From: Rosellinia necatrix
Lineage: Eukaryota > Ascomycota > Sordariomycetes > Xylariales > Xylariaceae
DNA length: 64,000 bases
Direction of reading: 5' to 3'
NCBI GenBank assembly: GCA_021209875.1
Contig: JAGYVD010000003.1
Span: forward strand, 3,968,001-4,032,000
Below are positions 11,171 to 22,131 of the stretch, one piece after another. Position 1 is the first letter of the stretch. The number at the start of each line of letters is the position of its first letter. Position numbers and translations under genes: made by a program. Below the pieces are notes generated by a model, which saw only the letters and a program-made list of their open reading frames with translations, was not told the DNA's origin and did not search any database.

Positions 11171-13786
11171 GACTGCGCTGTACGAACGCTAGATTGGTGG
11201 AACCCTACTTTCCCACCGTCGTTTGAATGGGATAGACATGGCGAGATGGTGACATTTCCAAACGCATTCTCTAGACTTTTCCTTGGCATCCGCCAAAGTG
11301 TATAAAACAAATTATGTCAAGTGGAACAAAGATCATTGCACCTACTTCCCACGGATATTTCCATCGCCTTGGATTATGTGTTTCGAGGCTTGCGCGGATG
11401 ATCAAAACATCATGGTCAAGTCTAGGCCAATATCTGGGGGGACGAGGTAAGACCAGGTGATCCTCCAGCATCTTACTGAGGAGGCTGATATTCCACTAAG
11501 CCTCGAAGATCAGCGCAATAGGATGGACAAGTGTCTGCGCTTTACACCGGATAAACCGGCCAAAGCACTCCCGATGTTCGGTACCAGACTTTGTCTGTTT
11601 AATAGCGAATCCTATTCAATTGAATAACAAGCCAAGTAGTCTCCGATTCGTCACCGTCAGCACAGCGCTTGACATGACGGGGCTGGCACGGCATGATCAA
11701 AACCCTAAACATCGACACCTAATCGATGATCATCCTATGTAATAAAGGTCTTTCTACGCAGACGCGACCCCTAGGGTACCGCGTGCTGCGATTCGTCCAA
11801 ACTGCCGCATTGGGTCGCAAAATCGGAGCGTCTGCCGAGATTATGAATATCAGGTCGCACATATCACGTCACTAAGCGGCGTATGTCTGTTTCGAGTGAA
11901 CGTTAAGCATAGGTATCTGCTACCTGTGAGGTCTGTCGCCGGGTGTTATCCAATTTTGGATGTCATACTGAAACACCACTTTTGGTTAATGTGGCCGTAT
12001 CATGCATGTGAAAGGGCGTTAAGTTTGGTAGTTATTCCGTGCAATCTTCATGAGTGAAAGCATTTCTACACATGCTGCGGAACGTGCAGAATTGTTGACC
12101 CTTGGCATATCAGCAGAATGCCGATTGCAGCCGTGGCCATAACTGACGTTGGTAAAGCAAAGGAGTTCAGTGACATCGCGACTCTCTACCCACTTTCATC
12201 TGGCCAGAAAATTATCGGGGTATCGAGGCTTCAAAACAGCATGCCGGCCCGATTTACCGCAAATATGTACCCGCTATGCGTTCCGAGAAGCAACAAACAG
12301 GTAGGCAGCAAATCGGACGACGCCCTCAGGGATTATATGACCCATACCTAACAGACTCGTATTTCACCTAGTGTATACCTCAAAACACACCCTACGTCCC
12401 TTGTTGTATAATGCAGAATTTGTGGGCTAGGGGTTTGTTTTGACAGCACGCCAAGAAAACCCCGGGGCCTTGGACTGCTCTGCGAAGAACTCATCGTCTG
12501 AAAAGGCCTGGTAGACCGGGTCGTTGTAACAGGGCAGGTCACTCGAGACTCGGAGTTCGCAACGAAGCTTAGGGGAAAAGATCGCCCAAGGGTAGTTAAC
12601 GATTATACAAACAAACCAGTGCTATCCACTGTTTAAAGGGTGATGATGACGGAACAGTAGCATATCAAGGAGCACTGATCCCTGCTAGATCTATATGGCA
12701 GGCTCCAATATAGCATAGCATGGTATTCGGCTAAGATGCCTGTAAGTTGCGGCTCGAACAAACTGAGACACTTGGGGTTGGATAAACCGTCTCATCCTAA
12801 TCTCCCCAGTCCCGTGGCCTGGGTCAAGCGCTAATGAAGTTCGACTTTTGGTCTGATATCACAAGTGACGAAAGAATAGGGTCCAAGCTGGATCTTGCGT
12901 TCAGGAAGCTCCCATATCCCTGCCTGGGGTATCGCTGCGGCGGCGAAAACGACGGCGATAGCAGCCACACTGACGGTAAGGCGATATGACATAGCAGGCA
13001 CTGACTCCTGCTCTAGTGTACAAGTATTCAACTGAGGGCTAATAGCGCAAATGCTGGTACAAACCCTGGAGAAACAGCAGGCCTCAAATACTCCCAATCT
13101 AACCCCTTCCCCATGCAATGGGTCAGACAACGCCCTGGTTATTTGACGCCGAGTATACTAACCTCCTAAATTGTATCCTCACGTCCTCCTTTGTGGAAAC
13201 TCCTATCGGCTCGCGTTGGAGCCGAGCGGATTCCATGATTCTCTCTCGAGCCAGGCGCCAAAAGTGGCCCGGCCGCCCCATATACCCAAGATTCATGTTG
13301 GGACGAAGAGATCTACCAAACAAGGGGCACCCGGCCCTGGACCGGGGCTAGTTGCTGCGAGACATCATCTGAAGTCGACCCTAGCAGTCCAAGAAACCAG
13401 ACGAGCCGTGTCGGCAAGCTCCATAGAGAATCGGGCAAAGATGTACATTGGATATTGCCAGACCCTGGTTCTCCAATATCAGCGGCGCTACTGTATATCG
13501 TTTTGGTATTTCTATATAGAAAGGCATAGCTATCTTACAGAACTCTTGTTGATCTCTCGCTCTCTCCCTCTATCATCAACAGTGTCTCTCCTTCGAAACA
13601 CCCAAACGTCTCTTACGTTCTTTTCTCTCCAGTTCTGTGAACTCCTTTCGCTTCTAACGCTCTTTTTACGTTCAGTCAGGCCGGGCCTCTCGCACGATTA
13701 TAATCTTAACCTTAGTATTTGGGTATCACTGTGTTTGTGTCGACAAGTCGAAACCTACGGTCGTTATATAACATCCTACCTTCAAG
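11171..13786. other. Long intergenic region, no confident gene
   Basis: About 2.6 kb. No ORF shows a known domain. A 53-codon minus-strand ORF at 12831-12992 has a signal-peptide-like start and is listed separately. A plus-strand frame at 13171-13803 runs into the leader of the next gene and looks accidental. The last 250 nt are pyrimidine-rich, as expected for the promoter and leader of the secreted-protein gene. Confidence 0.5.
12831..12992 (-). CDS. Possible small secreted peptide, weak candidate
   Basis: 53 codons from an ATG. The first 22 or so residues (MSYRLTVSVAAIAVVFAAAA) look like a cleavable signal peptide, followed by about 30 polar residues with a single cysteine. There is no paralog, intron or family support in the window. 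It is far from other genes. It could be a chance ORF. Confidence 0.18.
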   Translation of the reverse strand: MSYRLTVSVAAIAVVFAAAAIPQAGIWELPERKIQLGPYSFVTCDIRPKVELH

Positions 13787-15258
13787 ATGAAGTTCACGAC
13801 TAGTACCGCTATGTTGGTGATGGTGGGTGTGGCCTCCGCTCGCCCAGATGCCGTGCGATTCACACGGAAGGCCCGAGTCGCAGCCAAGTTCCGACGAGAA
13901 GTCCCCCGTAAGTGGCCAGGCTGCATGTCATGGACCTTGAGCGCCCATGCTAACGGGTGAGATCTTAGAGGAGCATTCGCATGAACAGTTCCTAACTGGT
14001 GTCGGCGCGGCCCTCAACTTGAACAACGTCGAGAACATCCAGGACCCCGTCTTCGCCCTGCTCGGTAACGCTGCCGCGGCTGCCGGCGCGGGCGATGTCG
14101 AGGATCTGGACTGCCTACAGCAGCACGTCGCCGACCAGGCTTTCACCAACGCGAAGGCCGCTGGCGACGTGGAGGGGATGACGAACGCCCTGATTTTCCG
14201 CGCACTGGTGTGTACCTATGGCCTCTCCACCGAGTAAGAACGACTAATCGTGCTGACCGCGTGAAAAGGAACGTAACACTGGGGCCGTCGGCCAGGCTTC
14301 CGTCCTCTGCACGGAGACCGCTACCAACCCCGAGATCGACGCGCTCCAGCAGCATCAAGATCCGGCCTCAGACGGCGCCGCCGACCTGAACAAGCAGATC
14401 ACACTCGAGCTCGCCGTCCAACTGGCTTCGATCGGCGCCGACCCCCAGCTCGCTCTCCAATCCGGCACATTCGCGCCTGGCGAGGTAAGCAAGCTGGCCC
14501 ATGTTTACTTTACCTTTTCCTCTCCCTACCTTACCTTGGTTATTACCGGTATTAGCGGGTCCGTGCTAACGTCGGGGATAATATAGATCGGCGACGCTAC
14601 CGGCGCGGGCAACACCTGTGACGAGGCCGACGACCCAGTCGGCTGCATCTTCACGCAGAACCTCCTTGTCGAAGACGCGTCGGCCCAGGAGATCGATGAC
14701 GCTGTTGCCGGTGCCGGCGGTGCTACCGGCGATGATGCCGGTGCCGGTGCCGGTGCCGATGCCGGTAACAATGCCGGAGACAACGCAGGCGATGGTGGGT
14801 CGACCTAACAAGCCTCAAGTACCTATCTAGTGCGTGCCACCCCCACTAACACCGTCACAGAGGAATGCGTGGAAGAACCCGTCGACGCCGGCGACGATGC
14901 CGCCGGCAACGATGGGGCCGCCGACGACAACAGCAACAACGACGACAACGCGGCCGCGGGCGCCAACGTGAACGCGTTCTCAGGCAACGTCGGGGCGGAA
15001 CCGATCCCGATCGTCAACGACCCGACGAGCGACCGGCCGTTCAGCGTGAACGGGGCGACGTTCGTCAACGCGGGCGCGGCGATCCAGCGGGCCTGCGACG
15101 TGCAGAAGAACGCGTGCGCCAACGCGGCCAACAGCGGCAACAGCGACGCCAGCGTCTCGGACTGCGACGCGCAGCAGCAGGCGTGCATCCAGGCCAACGC
15201 CGGCGTCGCGAGGCGTGGCCTCCCCAAGGCCCAGCCGCTGCTCCGCCGTCACGTCTAA
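13787..15258 (+). CDS. Secreted Ala/Gly/Asp-rich protein, cell-wall type
   Basis: Exons 13787-13907, 13969-14207, 14269-14484, 14587-14794 and 14861-15258 give 393 residues. The start MKFTTSTAMLVMVGVASA is a signal peptide; a basic stretch ending KFRRE that could be a dibasic processing site follows. The middle is Ala-rich with helical character. Residues of exon 4 are built from GAGA/DAGA repeats, and exon 5 starts with a long acidic Asp/Asn/Ala tract. The C-terminal 80 residues form a compact cysteine-bearing module (NGATFVNAGAAIQRACD, then VQKNACANAAN and C-rich end). I remember this module from many uncharacterised fungal extracellular or surface proteins. No enzymatic motif is seen. All four introns have good donors and restore frame. 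Function is unknown. Confidence 0.8.
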
Positions 15259-17142
15259 TCTAGACCGCAACGTCCCCCCCCCCCTCCCTTAGTCTTCGGC
15301 GAGGTGGCTTGCCTGGCCTGTCCGGCCTGCCTTTTTACCTCTGTTCAAGGAAGAGGGGGGGGGGGAAGGGGACCGTGGGTGGACGGAAAAGGGCGGAGCG
15401 GGATGGAATGGAATGGTGGGAAATGAAAATAAATGGTTCGCCCCAGGGGTCTTTTTTTCTTGGGTCCTGTAACGAAGGGGGACGGGGTATCCATACTTAT
15501 ATATAAGTTGGTTTACATAGCTATACATTTTTGTCCTACCAGGGTTCTTCTACGAGGGGGTGGGAGAGGTTTCGCATGTACTGCCTATCTATCGGTACTT
15601 CGTACCTACACTACTATGATGTCTAATAATACACTTGGTAACCAAAAAACCAACATGTTTTGATAACTATCATTTATTATTCCGTCACAATCGATCCCGA
15701 GAAAGTTTGGGTGGAACTTGTGTGAGAAAGTGATGTGAAAATTGTGTGTGGAAATGAAACGCGTTTATTCTTCTTCACCGTCATCTTACATCTTCTATTT
15801 GTCGTTTTCTTTTTCTCATTCTGTTCTTGTTCTAATTCCGTCCCTTCTCGAGACTGCGTTTATTTTTTCCTTTTTTGTCCTTTCCCCTTTCCCTCGTTTC
15901 TTTTTTCTCGATTGAGGTGATCCTTGCGCCTCGAGTTAATAGCCTTCTGCAAGCATACCTGATTGTCGTGTAAGTGGTTGTACGTGGCTGTTTCTCAATA
16001 ACCAAGCCAACTGCAGAACGAGCGGAATCCGGCAATGGCTGACGCAATGGGGAGTCGAGACACGGCCTAACGGACATTTTCTGCTGTAGCGAACGAGACG
16101 TCCGTGTACGGCAAAGCAGGTGCTAAGCTGTCTACCTAGTCTCAGGCAGCTAGCCTGAGGCAGTTACCTGGTCTGAGGCAGTTAGTGCCTTCTTGGGCGC
16201 TTCTTGGGGACTTAGCACGTCAATAGGGAGTTAGTGCTCGCAGTCGGTAGTGGCACCGTCAGGATCTAGACAGACGCTATGCAGCTTTGTCAGCAGGCGC
16301 CTTACTGCATTGAGGCCAGCTCCTCGATGGATTTCAGACTGCCGGCACCGACACTCCTTCGGCCCTCCTACCAGACTGCCATTCGCTCTGGGAACGCCCT
16401 GGGAACGTCTAGGAACGCCTAGGAACGCCCTGAACAAGTGCTGGGAAAGCCCTGGGAGATTAGGTAAGCATCTACCACTGTCGCTGGTGGCATGGCATGG
16501 CAGGGCATGGGGTTTCCGCACTCCCAAACCACCACCCGCCATGCGCCATGTGCCATACGCCGTGTGCCCAGGCCAAGAACAGGAGGCACTAATTCGATTC
16601 GGCGAGGCCCCAGGATGAGCGACACTGCCAACCGCCCTCTCGGCTCCTCCCCCAGGGACTTGGTCTATGGTCTCTCGAGCCTTTGAGAAGGAGACGGCCC
16701 GTGAGTCAGCAGCAGCGGCAGCAGCGAGGGAGCGATCTGTGCTCGGGTGCTCAATTGGCCTTTTCACCGGGGTCGTGACCGACCTGGACTGGGACCGGGC
16801 TGGACTCGCAGACTGACTAACTGACTACCTTGACTACCTGAGTACCTGGTTACCTGCCTAAGGTATCTACTTACCGGTCTAACTGACGAGCAGGCTCACG
16901 GACAAACTGACTGACTGACACTCACTTAACCCTGCCATGCCGTGCCCCCATGGCCGTGACCCCGTGATACAAACGCTTCCCAGGCCGCTCCCCCCGAAGA
17001 CCATAACTACCTCTCTACACTCCCTTGTCGCCTACCTTGCCCTCTAGAACTAGCGTACGTCTTATTAAGCCATTACTACCGCCGCTGTCAGGGCCCTCCA
17101 TTACTACACCTACTACCGGGGCTAGGTACCCCGAACCAGCGA
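15259..17142. other. Intergenic region with degenerate short repeats
   Basis: About 1.9 kb. It contains poly-G and poly-C tracts (15273-15291, 15353-15366), T-rich DNA near 15770-15910, an 11-nt imperfect repeat of GGAACGCC(C/T) type at about 16388-16433, and a CTGACTA/CTACCTG degenerate repeat at about 16805-16925. ORFs on either strand are low-complexity and unconvincing. Confidence 0.5.
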
Positions 17143-18857
17143 ATGAGAATGCCCAACTTTGAATTTGTCCACCTGGACCGACCTGGCGACGAGAAGAAGC
17201 ACTCCACCAAGATTCGTCGCCATGTGATGAAGGACATAGGTTTGTCCCGCCGAAAACCGAAGAAGCGCGGCGAGACAACCGTCGCGAGAGTTACCCCACG
17301 AGCCGCCGCCGCCGCCGCCGCCGCCGGGCCTAGTTCCAGCGGCCAAGCCCAGTCTGGACAGACCCTGTTGCCGCTGCCGAATCCGACGGATGATTGCAGG
17401 CTGTCCGGCGTCATATTCCCCATCCGGATGACCGAAGAACGGAGAAACCTCTCAGAGTTCGGTAAGAGAACAATTCCGTGCCATTTGGTCGACCCAGTCT
17501 CAAATACAATCACCTATCCAAATCCAAACCAGTGCTAATGCTAGGTCAGTATTCGCCGAGGCGAAGGCCCACTACTTCCCCTTTCGCACCCCCTGGCTGC
17601 CTCTCGGTTTATCCGACGAGGCTGCGTGGTATATTACCATGGCTTATGCCGTCGTCTTCAAGTATGGGAACGCCGGTAGCCTAAAGTCCGGGTACCGTGC
17701 GATAGACGAGGCCGAGAGATTCTACACCTTGTCAATACAGTCAATATCCACGCGCTTGAAAGATCCGAAGCAGAGACGAAATGAGGGGTTGATCTCTGCT
17801 ATTACCGGCTTCGTCTGCCATGATGTATGTCCCCCTAGAACCGACATTTCATCCCAGCGATGCCCACTCTGACACACCAGCAAGAACTCGATAGGCAACT
17901 TTTATAGGCAGGACATCCATTTGGACGGTTTACGAATCCTGATCGAGGAAATAGGGGGCATCAACAAGATCACGAACGACGTGCTCCGGCTTATGATATC
18001 ATGGTTAATAGGACTTTCCCCGTATGGCCAATGCAGCATTTGCTAACCTATCGTTATCCAGGTACGATCTCACTTCAGCATCCTATCGGAATAGCCGTCC
18101 CTATTTTGCGGTGCCAAGTGGCTCGATTATCGAGATCGATACCGACACTAGGTACTTCGAACTCTTATCAGACAACGGCTGTCCCTACCTCGACGGCATC
18201 CAAGACGCCTTAAAGGCAACGGCGGGTGTCGCGAGGTACGTCAATCGGCGTTGCCAAAAGCCTGGGTTCTGGAAAGAAGATATCGTAGCCGCACAGCTTT
18301 TAGCCCCGGCCTTACACGCGGTCCTTAGCTTGGAGGATTGCGTGCTACCAAGCAATCCGCATCACACGAGTTTCTCAGGCATCATTGCACGAGAAGCCTT
18401 CAAGAGGGGCGCACTCGTTTTCCTGGCATTGGTCAAAGCCAAGTTCAACGGCACCGTGTTTGAACTAAGTCAGCACCTCAACGCCTTCAGGCGGTTAGCG
18501 TCGATTCCACAGGTCAACTGGGACCTCGCTCGCGAGCTTAACCTCTGGACCCATACCATTGTGGCTTTGGAAGAAGGCGGCAATCGGCGTGATTGCTACG
18601 TCTCTGTGATTGTTGGCATCATGAATAATGCTCATTACACATCCAGTAAACAAGTTCTCGACGTGGTTAGGGGTATCATCTGGATCGAGGATATCTTTGG
18701 AAACAAAGTCGAGTCACTTTGCCACGAGATAGACAGCCTTCTCGCTTCTTCGAGGCGCATTCCCTTGCGGCCGACACCTCGGATGGACCCTCTGCCAGTC
18801 TACCCTATCACCCCTGAAAGTCGCGAGCCTAGCGTAGAGTCATGCAGAAGTCTATAA
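17143..18857 (+). CDS. Fungal-specific transcription-factor-like protein (Fungal_trans_2 type)
   Basis: Exons 17143-17461, 17550-17824, 17885-18003 and 18062-18857 give 502 residues. The N-terminus (MRMPNFEFVHLDRPGDE, then IRRHVMKDIGLSRRKPKKR) is the hallmark of a large fungal family often labelled tachykinin-family or Fungal_trans_2 proteins. A basic patch follows and could be a nuclear localisation signal. The rest is a helical regulatory domain with the motifs FPFRTPWLPLGLSDEAAWY, GLISAITGFVCHD, INKITNDVLRLMISWYDL and a C-terminal HAVLSLEDCVLPSN region. There is no Zn2Cys6 cluster in the N-terminus, so DNA binding is not shown. An alanine run encoded by GCC repeats (17300-17326) may vary in length. 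Confidence 0.82.
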
Positions 18858-20268
18858 TGACCGTCTAGGATAGTTCACCAAGTGACCTGCGGTTGCTGCG
18901 TTGGCCTAACTTCACCTTACGACCAGGGTCTGCACCTGCACCCGAAAAAAAAAAAAAAACATCGGAGGATTTCGGTTTCTCCATCTTAAACGATCGACTC
19001 CTATGAGGCGAGGGAGGGCGATAGCGAAGGCCGTATGAAATATGTGGCCCGAAACTTTCATAACTACTACATATACCACTCTCTGCAAAGAGAGCATGCT
19101 TATCAACAAATTGTAAGCACACTTTCTAAGAACCCATTACAAGGTTCTAGAACCGGAGAAAAAATTCCCCGAACTAAGTCAATGGGAGGACTTATACATC
19201 CGAATTGCCCCCTGCCATACACGATAGGGGTTAGACGTCTGCGCGAGGAATACGGACTGGACTCCACTACTTGGATGCTTTACAAAGTGCTTGCCGCACA
19301 TTCGGCGCTACAGCCTAGAGGTTCGGAAATATCACAAAACGGGGAACCATACACACTACATCTACCGAGGCTGAAAGGCCCACACACTTGTTGTTGAACT
19401 TAATAGTTAATCAATATATCTGGATGGCCAATAGCTTGTTTACACAAGTTGTGTAAAAGTTTTTGGAGGAGAATGAGGGGCATTGGGACAGTTGCACCAG
19501 TTGTCTGGTGTGATTGCGACCAGCGTATCTAGAAATTTGGGGGTTTTCCCTTTCACTTCAGAGTCTTGAGAACGCAGGTTGGTGTTTGGTAAGCATGAAG
19601 TGTGTGGTCTTGATGTATTGTTTGTCAGCCTTTTCATGTAGTGAATTGAGAGGTTTCGTCGGTGGGTATGCGACACTGGATCGGGCCAACTTTCGTTCTA
19701 TTGCTCGACTCTTGTAGTTTCCATTGGCGAATGGTTATGAGTTCTTCTCGTGCAGTCTGGACTGACAAACTTCGGCCTAGGAGGGTCCAGACAGGCGATA
19801 TGACTCAGAGGTAGTGTGCATGTGCCACCCGAGAAACCTTTACCACGTTCTGTGTAGGGTCACATGTACTTCTTACAGTTAATTACCATCGCAAATACAA
19901 GCATTTCTGTACGGCTGTTTTGTTACCGGATTATCCCCAACAAACATCTTATAGGTATGTGTAGGCCAGCCAGTCCTATTGCCAGTACAGAACAGTAAGC
20001 TAAAACAGTGAGCAGTCACTAGGTGATTTTAATGTGGTTTTAATGCTTGTATCCCCTACAATTCGTGGTGGCATATAGTAAGTGGTGCTCTGGTCAAATG
20101 CTGAATACGGCCGCCACCCGCCACTCACGACATGAGCTACAGCGCCCTCGAGGGATCCACACCAGTTCGCCCCAAGCTCACCACCCCTCACCATCAACAC
20201 CACCACTACCACCACCACCACGTTATCTATCCGAGCAAGCTAGGGATAGTGGCAGCGGGACTCTCGCT
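18858..20268. other. Intergenic region, no gene seen
   Basis: About 1.4 kb. It carries a 14-nt poly-A tract (18945-18959). ORFs such as the one near 19035 have no recognisable content. The last 100 nt include a (CAC)n tract (20180-20221), likely in the leader of the phosphoesterase gene. Confidence 0.5.
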
Positions 20269-21159
20269 ATGAAGCTGTACGCCATCGGAGACATCCACCT
20301 CGGGTACGAGTTCAACAAGACCGCCCTGCAAGAACTGCGGCCGCACCCGGAGGACGGACTGATACTCTGCGGGGATGTAGGCGAGAAGCCCGAGCACCTG
20401 GAGCTGGCCTTCGGGGTGGCGACGGAGCGGTTCAAGGAGGTGTTCTGGTGCCCGGGGAACCACGAGCTGTACACGATGCCGCCGCGGAAGGAGCCGCGGG
20501 GGGGGAGAAGAAGTACGAGGAGTGCGTGGAGATCGCGCGGCGGTTCGGGGTGCACACGCCCGAGGACGAGTACGTCCTCTGGGAGGGGGAGGGGGGGCCG
20601 GCGCTGGTGGCGCCCATCTTCACGCTCTACGACTACAGCTTCCGGCCGGCGGACGTGACGCGCGAGGGGGGCGCTGAAGTGGGCCGAGGAGGCGGACACG
20701 GTGGCGACGGACGAGTTCATCCTGCACCCGGACCCGCACGCGACGCGGGACGCGTGGTGCGCGGCGCTGGTGCCGCGGGCCGAGCGGCGGCTCGCGGAGG
20801 CGGCGGCGCGGCACCCGGGCGTGCCGCTGGTCATCGCGAACCACTGGCCGCTGCGCGAGGACCTCGTGTTCCTGCCGCGCATCCCGCGCTTCAGCCTCTG
20901 GTGCGGCACCCGGCTCACCGAGGACTGGCACACCCGCTTCGGCGCCAAGGTCGTCGTCTCCGGCCACCTGCACATCCGCCGCACCGACTGGCGGGACGGC
21001 GTCCGCTTCGAGGAGTGCAGCCTCGGCTATCCCAGGCAGTGGGAGGACGCCCGCACCGTCTCCGGCAAGGACATCAACGACATGCTGCGCGAGATCCTCC
21101 CCGGTCCCGAGGCCCCCAAGGAGGCGAACCCGGACACCCAGTGGCGCCGCTTCGGCTGA
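20269..21159 (+). CDS. Metallophosphoesterase with two apparent frameshifts
   Basis: The protein starts MKLYAIGDIHLGYEF, containing the GDxH metal-binding motif. It continues with ILCGDVGE (GDxxE) and WCPGNHELY (GNHE). Past a G8 run (20498-20505) the family sequence moves to another frame (KKYEECVEIARRFGVHTPEDE, then TLYDYSFRP). After a G6 run (20666-20671) it returns to the first frame (TDEFILHPDPHATRDAW, VIANHWPL, VSGHLHIRRTDWRDG), ending at 21159. The H-rich VIANHWPL and GHLHIRR motifs complete the calcineurin-like phosphoesterase active site, so every catalytic box is present. The two shifts (one G too few, then one too many) cancel out. Sequencing or assembly error in G runs is the simplest reading, with a recent pseudogene as the alternative. 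The gene is very GC-rich. Substrate unknown. Confidence 0.8.
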
Positions 21160-22131
21160 CCACTACCACCACGCGCGCGCGCGCAAGGAAAACCACACAA
21201 CATGGTTAGATGAGTGGGAGGGTGCTACGTATTCGTAGGTTACGTTACGTTACGTTACGTTACGTACGTAACGGGATTTCTGGCATTTTGTTTGTTGTTC
21301 TTGTCCCCCGGAATAAAGAGCCGGGGACGTCGCAAACCTAGACTACCTACCTACCTACCTACCTAGGTAGGTAGGGTGGATAGATTCTTGACGTTGGTCA
21401 CTTGTACACTAGATAGTCCCGACCGACATATACGCAGATAAGGTCGGCCTATGTTCTATGGCCTCTAACAACTCACGTATCCCTAACTCTAGGCTGAGAA
21501 GCGATGATGTGTATGTATGGTGTTAGTTAAATTCTATTCCAAGTCACTGCATGTAATAATTAAATACCTAATACCTTCTCCAATACCTACCGGAGGTACC
21601 TAGGGAGTATAGCGACTGAGACACTGTGTGAACACCTAGATCTGTTACCCAATAAAACAAGGTACATAGTTAGGTATGTACGTAATTGATTATCTTGGAT
21701 AATTTATCTAGGAATATTACCTACGTACTACCTAATTGTAGGGAGTTTGGGTACCACCTTTCTGTGGCGAATCTGTACGAGTACCTCAAGTAAGTAGGTA
21801 CCCAGGTAGGTCCCTGGATTAGGTAGGTAACCTCCTCTTTCTGTCTGGGGCCTTGTCATAGCTCCAGCCAGCCACAAGAGCTACAATGGAGGGGCAGTGT
21901 GGCTGATGCACAACAATCACAGAAGACCGGGGCTGGGATTAACCAAGACCTCCGTAGAAAAGTTCCTGACCCTCTAAAAGCTTTAGATAGCTTTGCCATC
22001 CATCAGTCACAAAAACGGCGTCGCGGTAGCCTAAATCGCATTTCACGGCTCGGCCTTATTTCCCCTCGAACTTTTGTTCTTTTAGCCTCCCGCAGTATAC
22101 ACGTCTGACAAAAATCCACCACGCCAGAGCC
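21160..22131. other. Intergenic region with pentanucleotide and CTAGG repeats
   Basis: About 970 nt. It holds a GC dinucleotide run (21171-21183), a (GTTAC)5-6 microsatellite that closes with a palindromic TTACGTACGTAA (21238-21272), a 6-bp-stem hairpin around 21306-21326, and a CTAC repeat leading into CCTAGGTAGGTAG (21341-21375). More GGTA islands occur at 21540-21830. The last 100 nt are the CCT-alpha leader. Confidence 0.6.
21238..21272. repeat. (GTTAC)n microsatellite ending in a palindrome
   Basis: Five to six head-to-tail GTTAC units directly followed by TACGTACGTAACG, downstream of the metallophosphoesterase stop. Length variation is expected. No function can be assigned. Confidence 0.8.

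Noticed and set aside
13171..13803. 210-residue plus-strand frame before the secreted-protein gene
   Set aside because: It runs through a pyrimidine-rich leader and ends inside the signal peptide in another frame; no family support.
16231..16767. 178-residue minus-strand frame
   Set aside because: Composed of degenerate GGAACGCC and CATGGC repeats; no ordered region.
20223..20984. 253-residue minus-strand frame
   Set aside because: Shadow of the GC-rich metallophosphoesterase; no recognisable domain.
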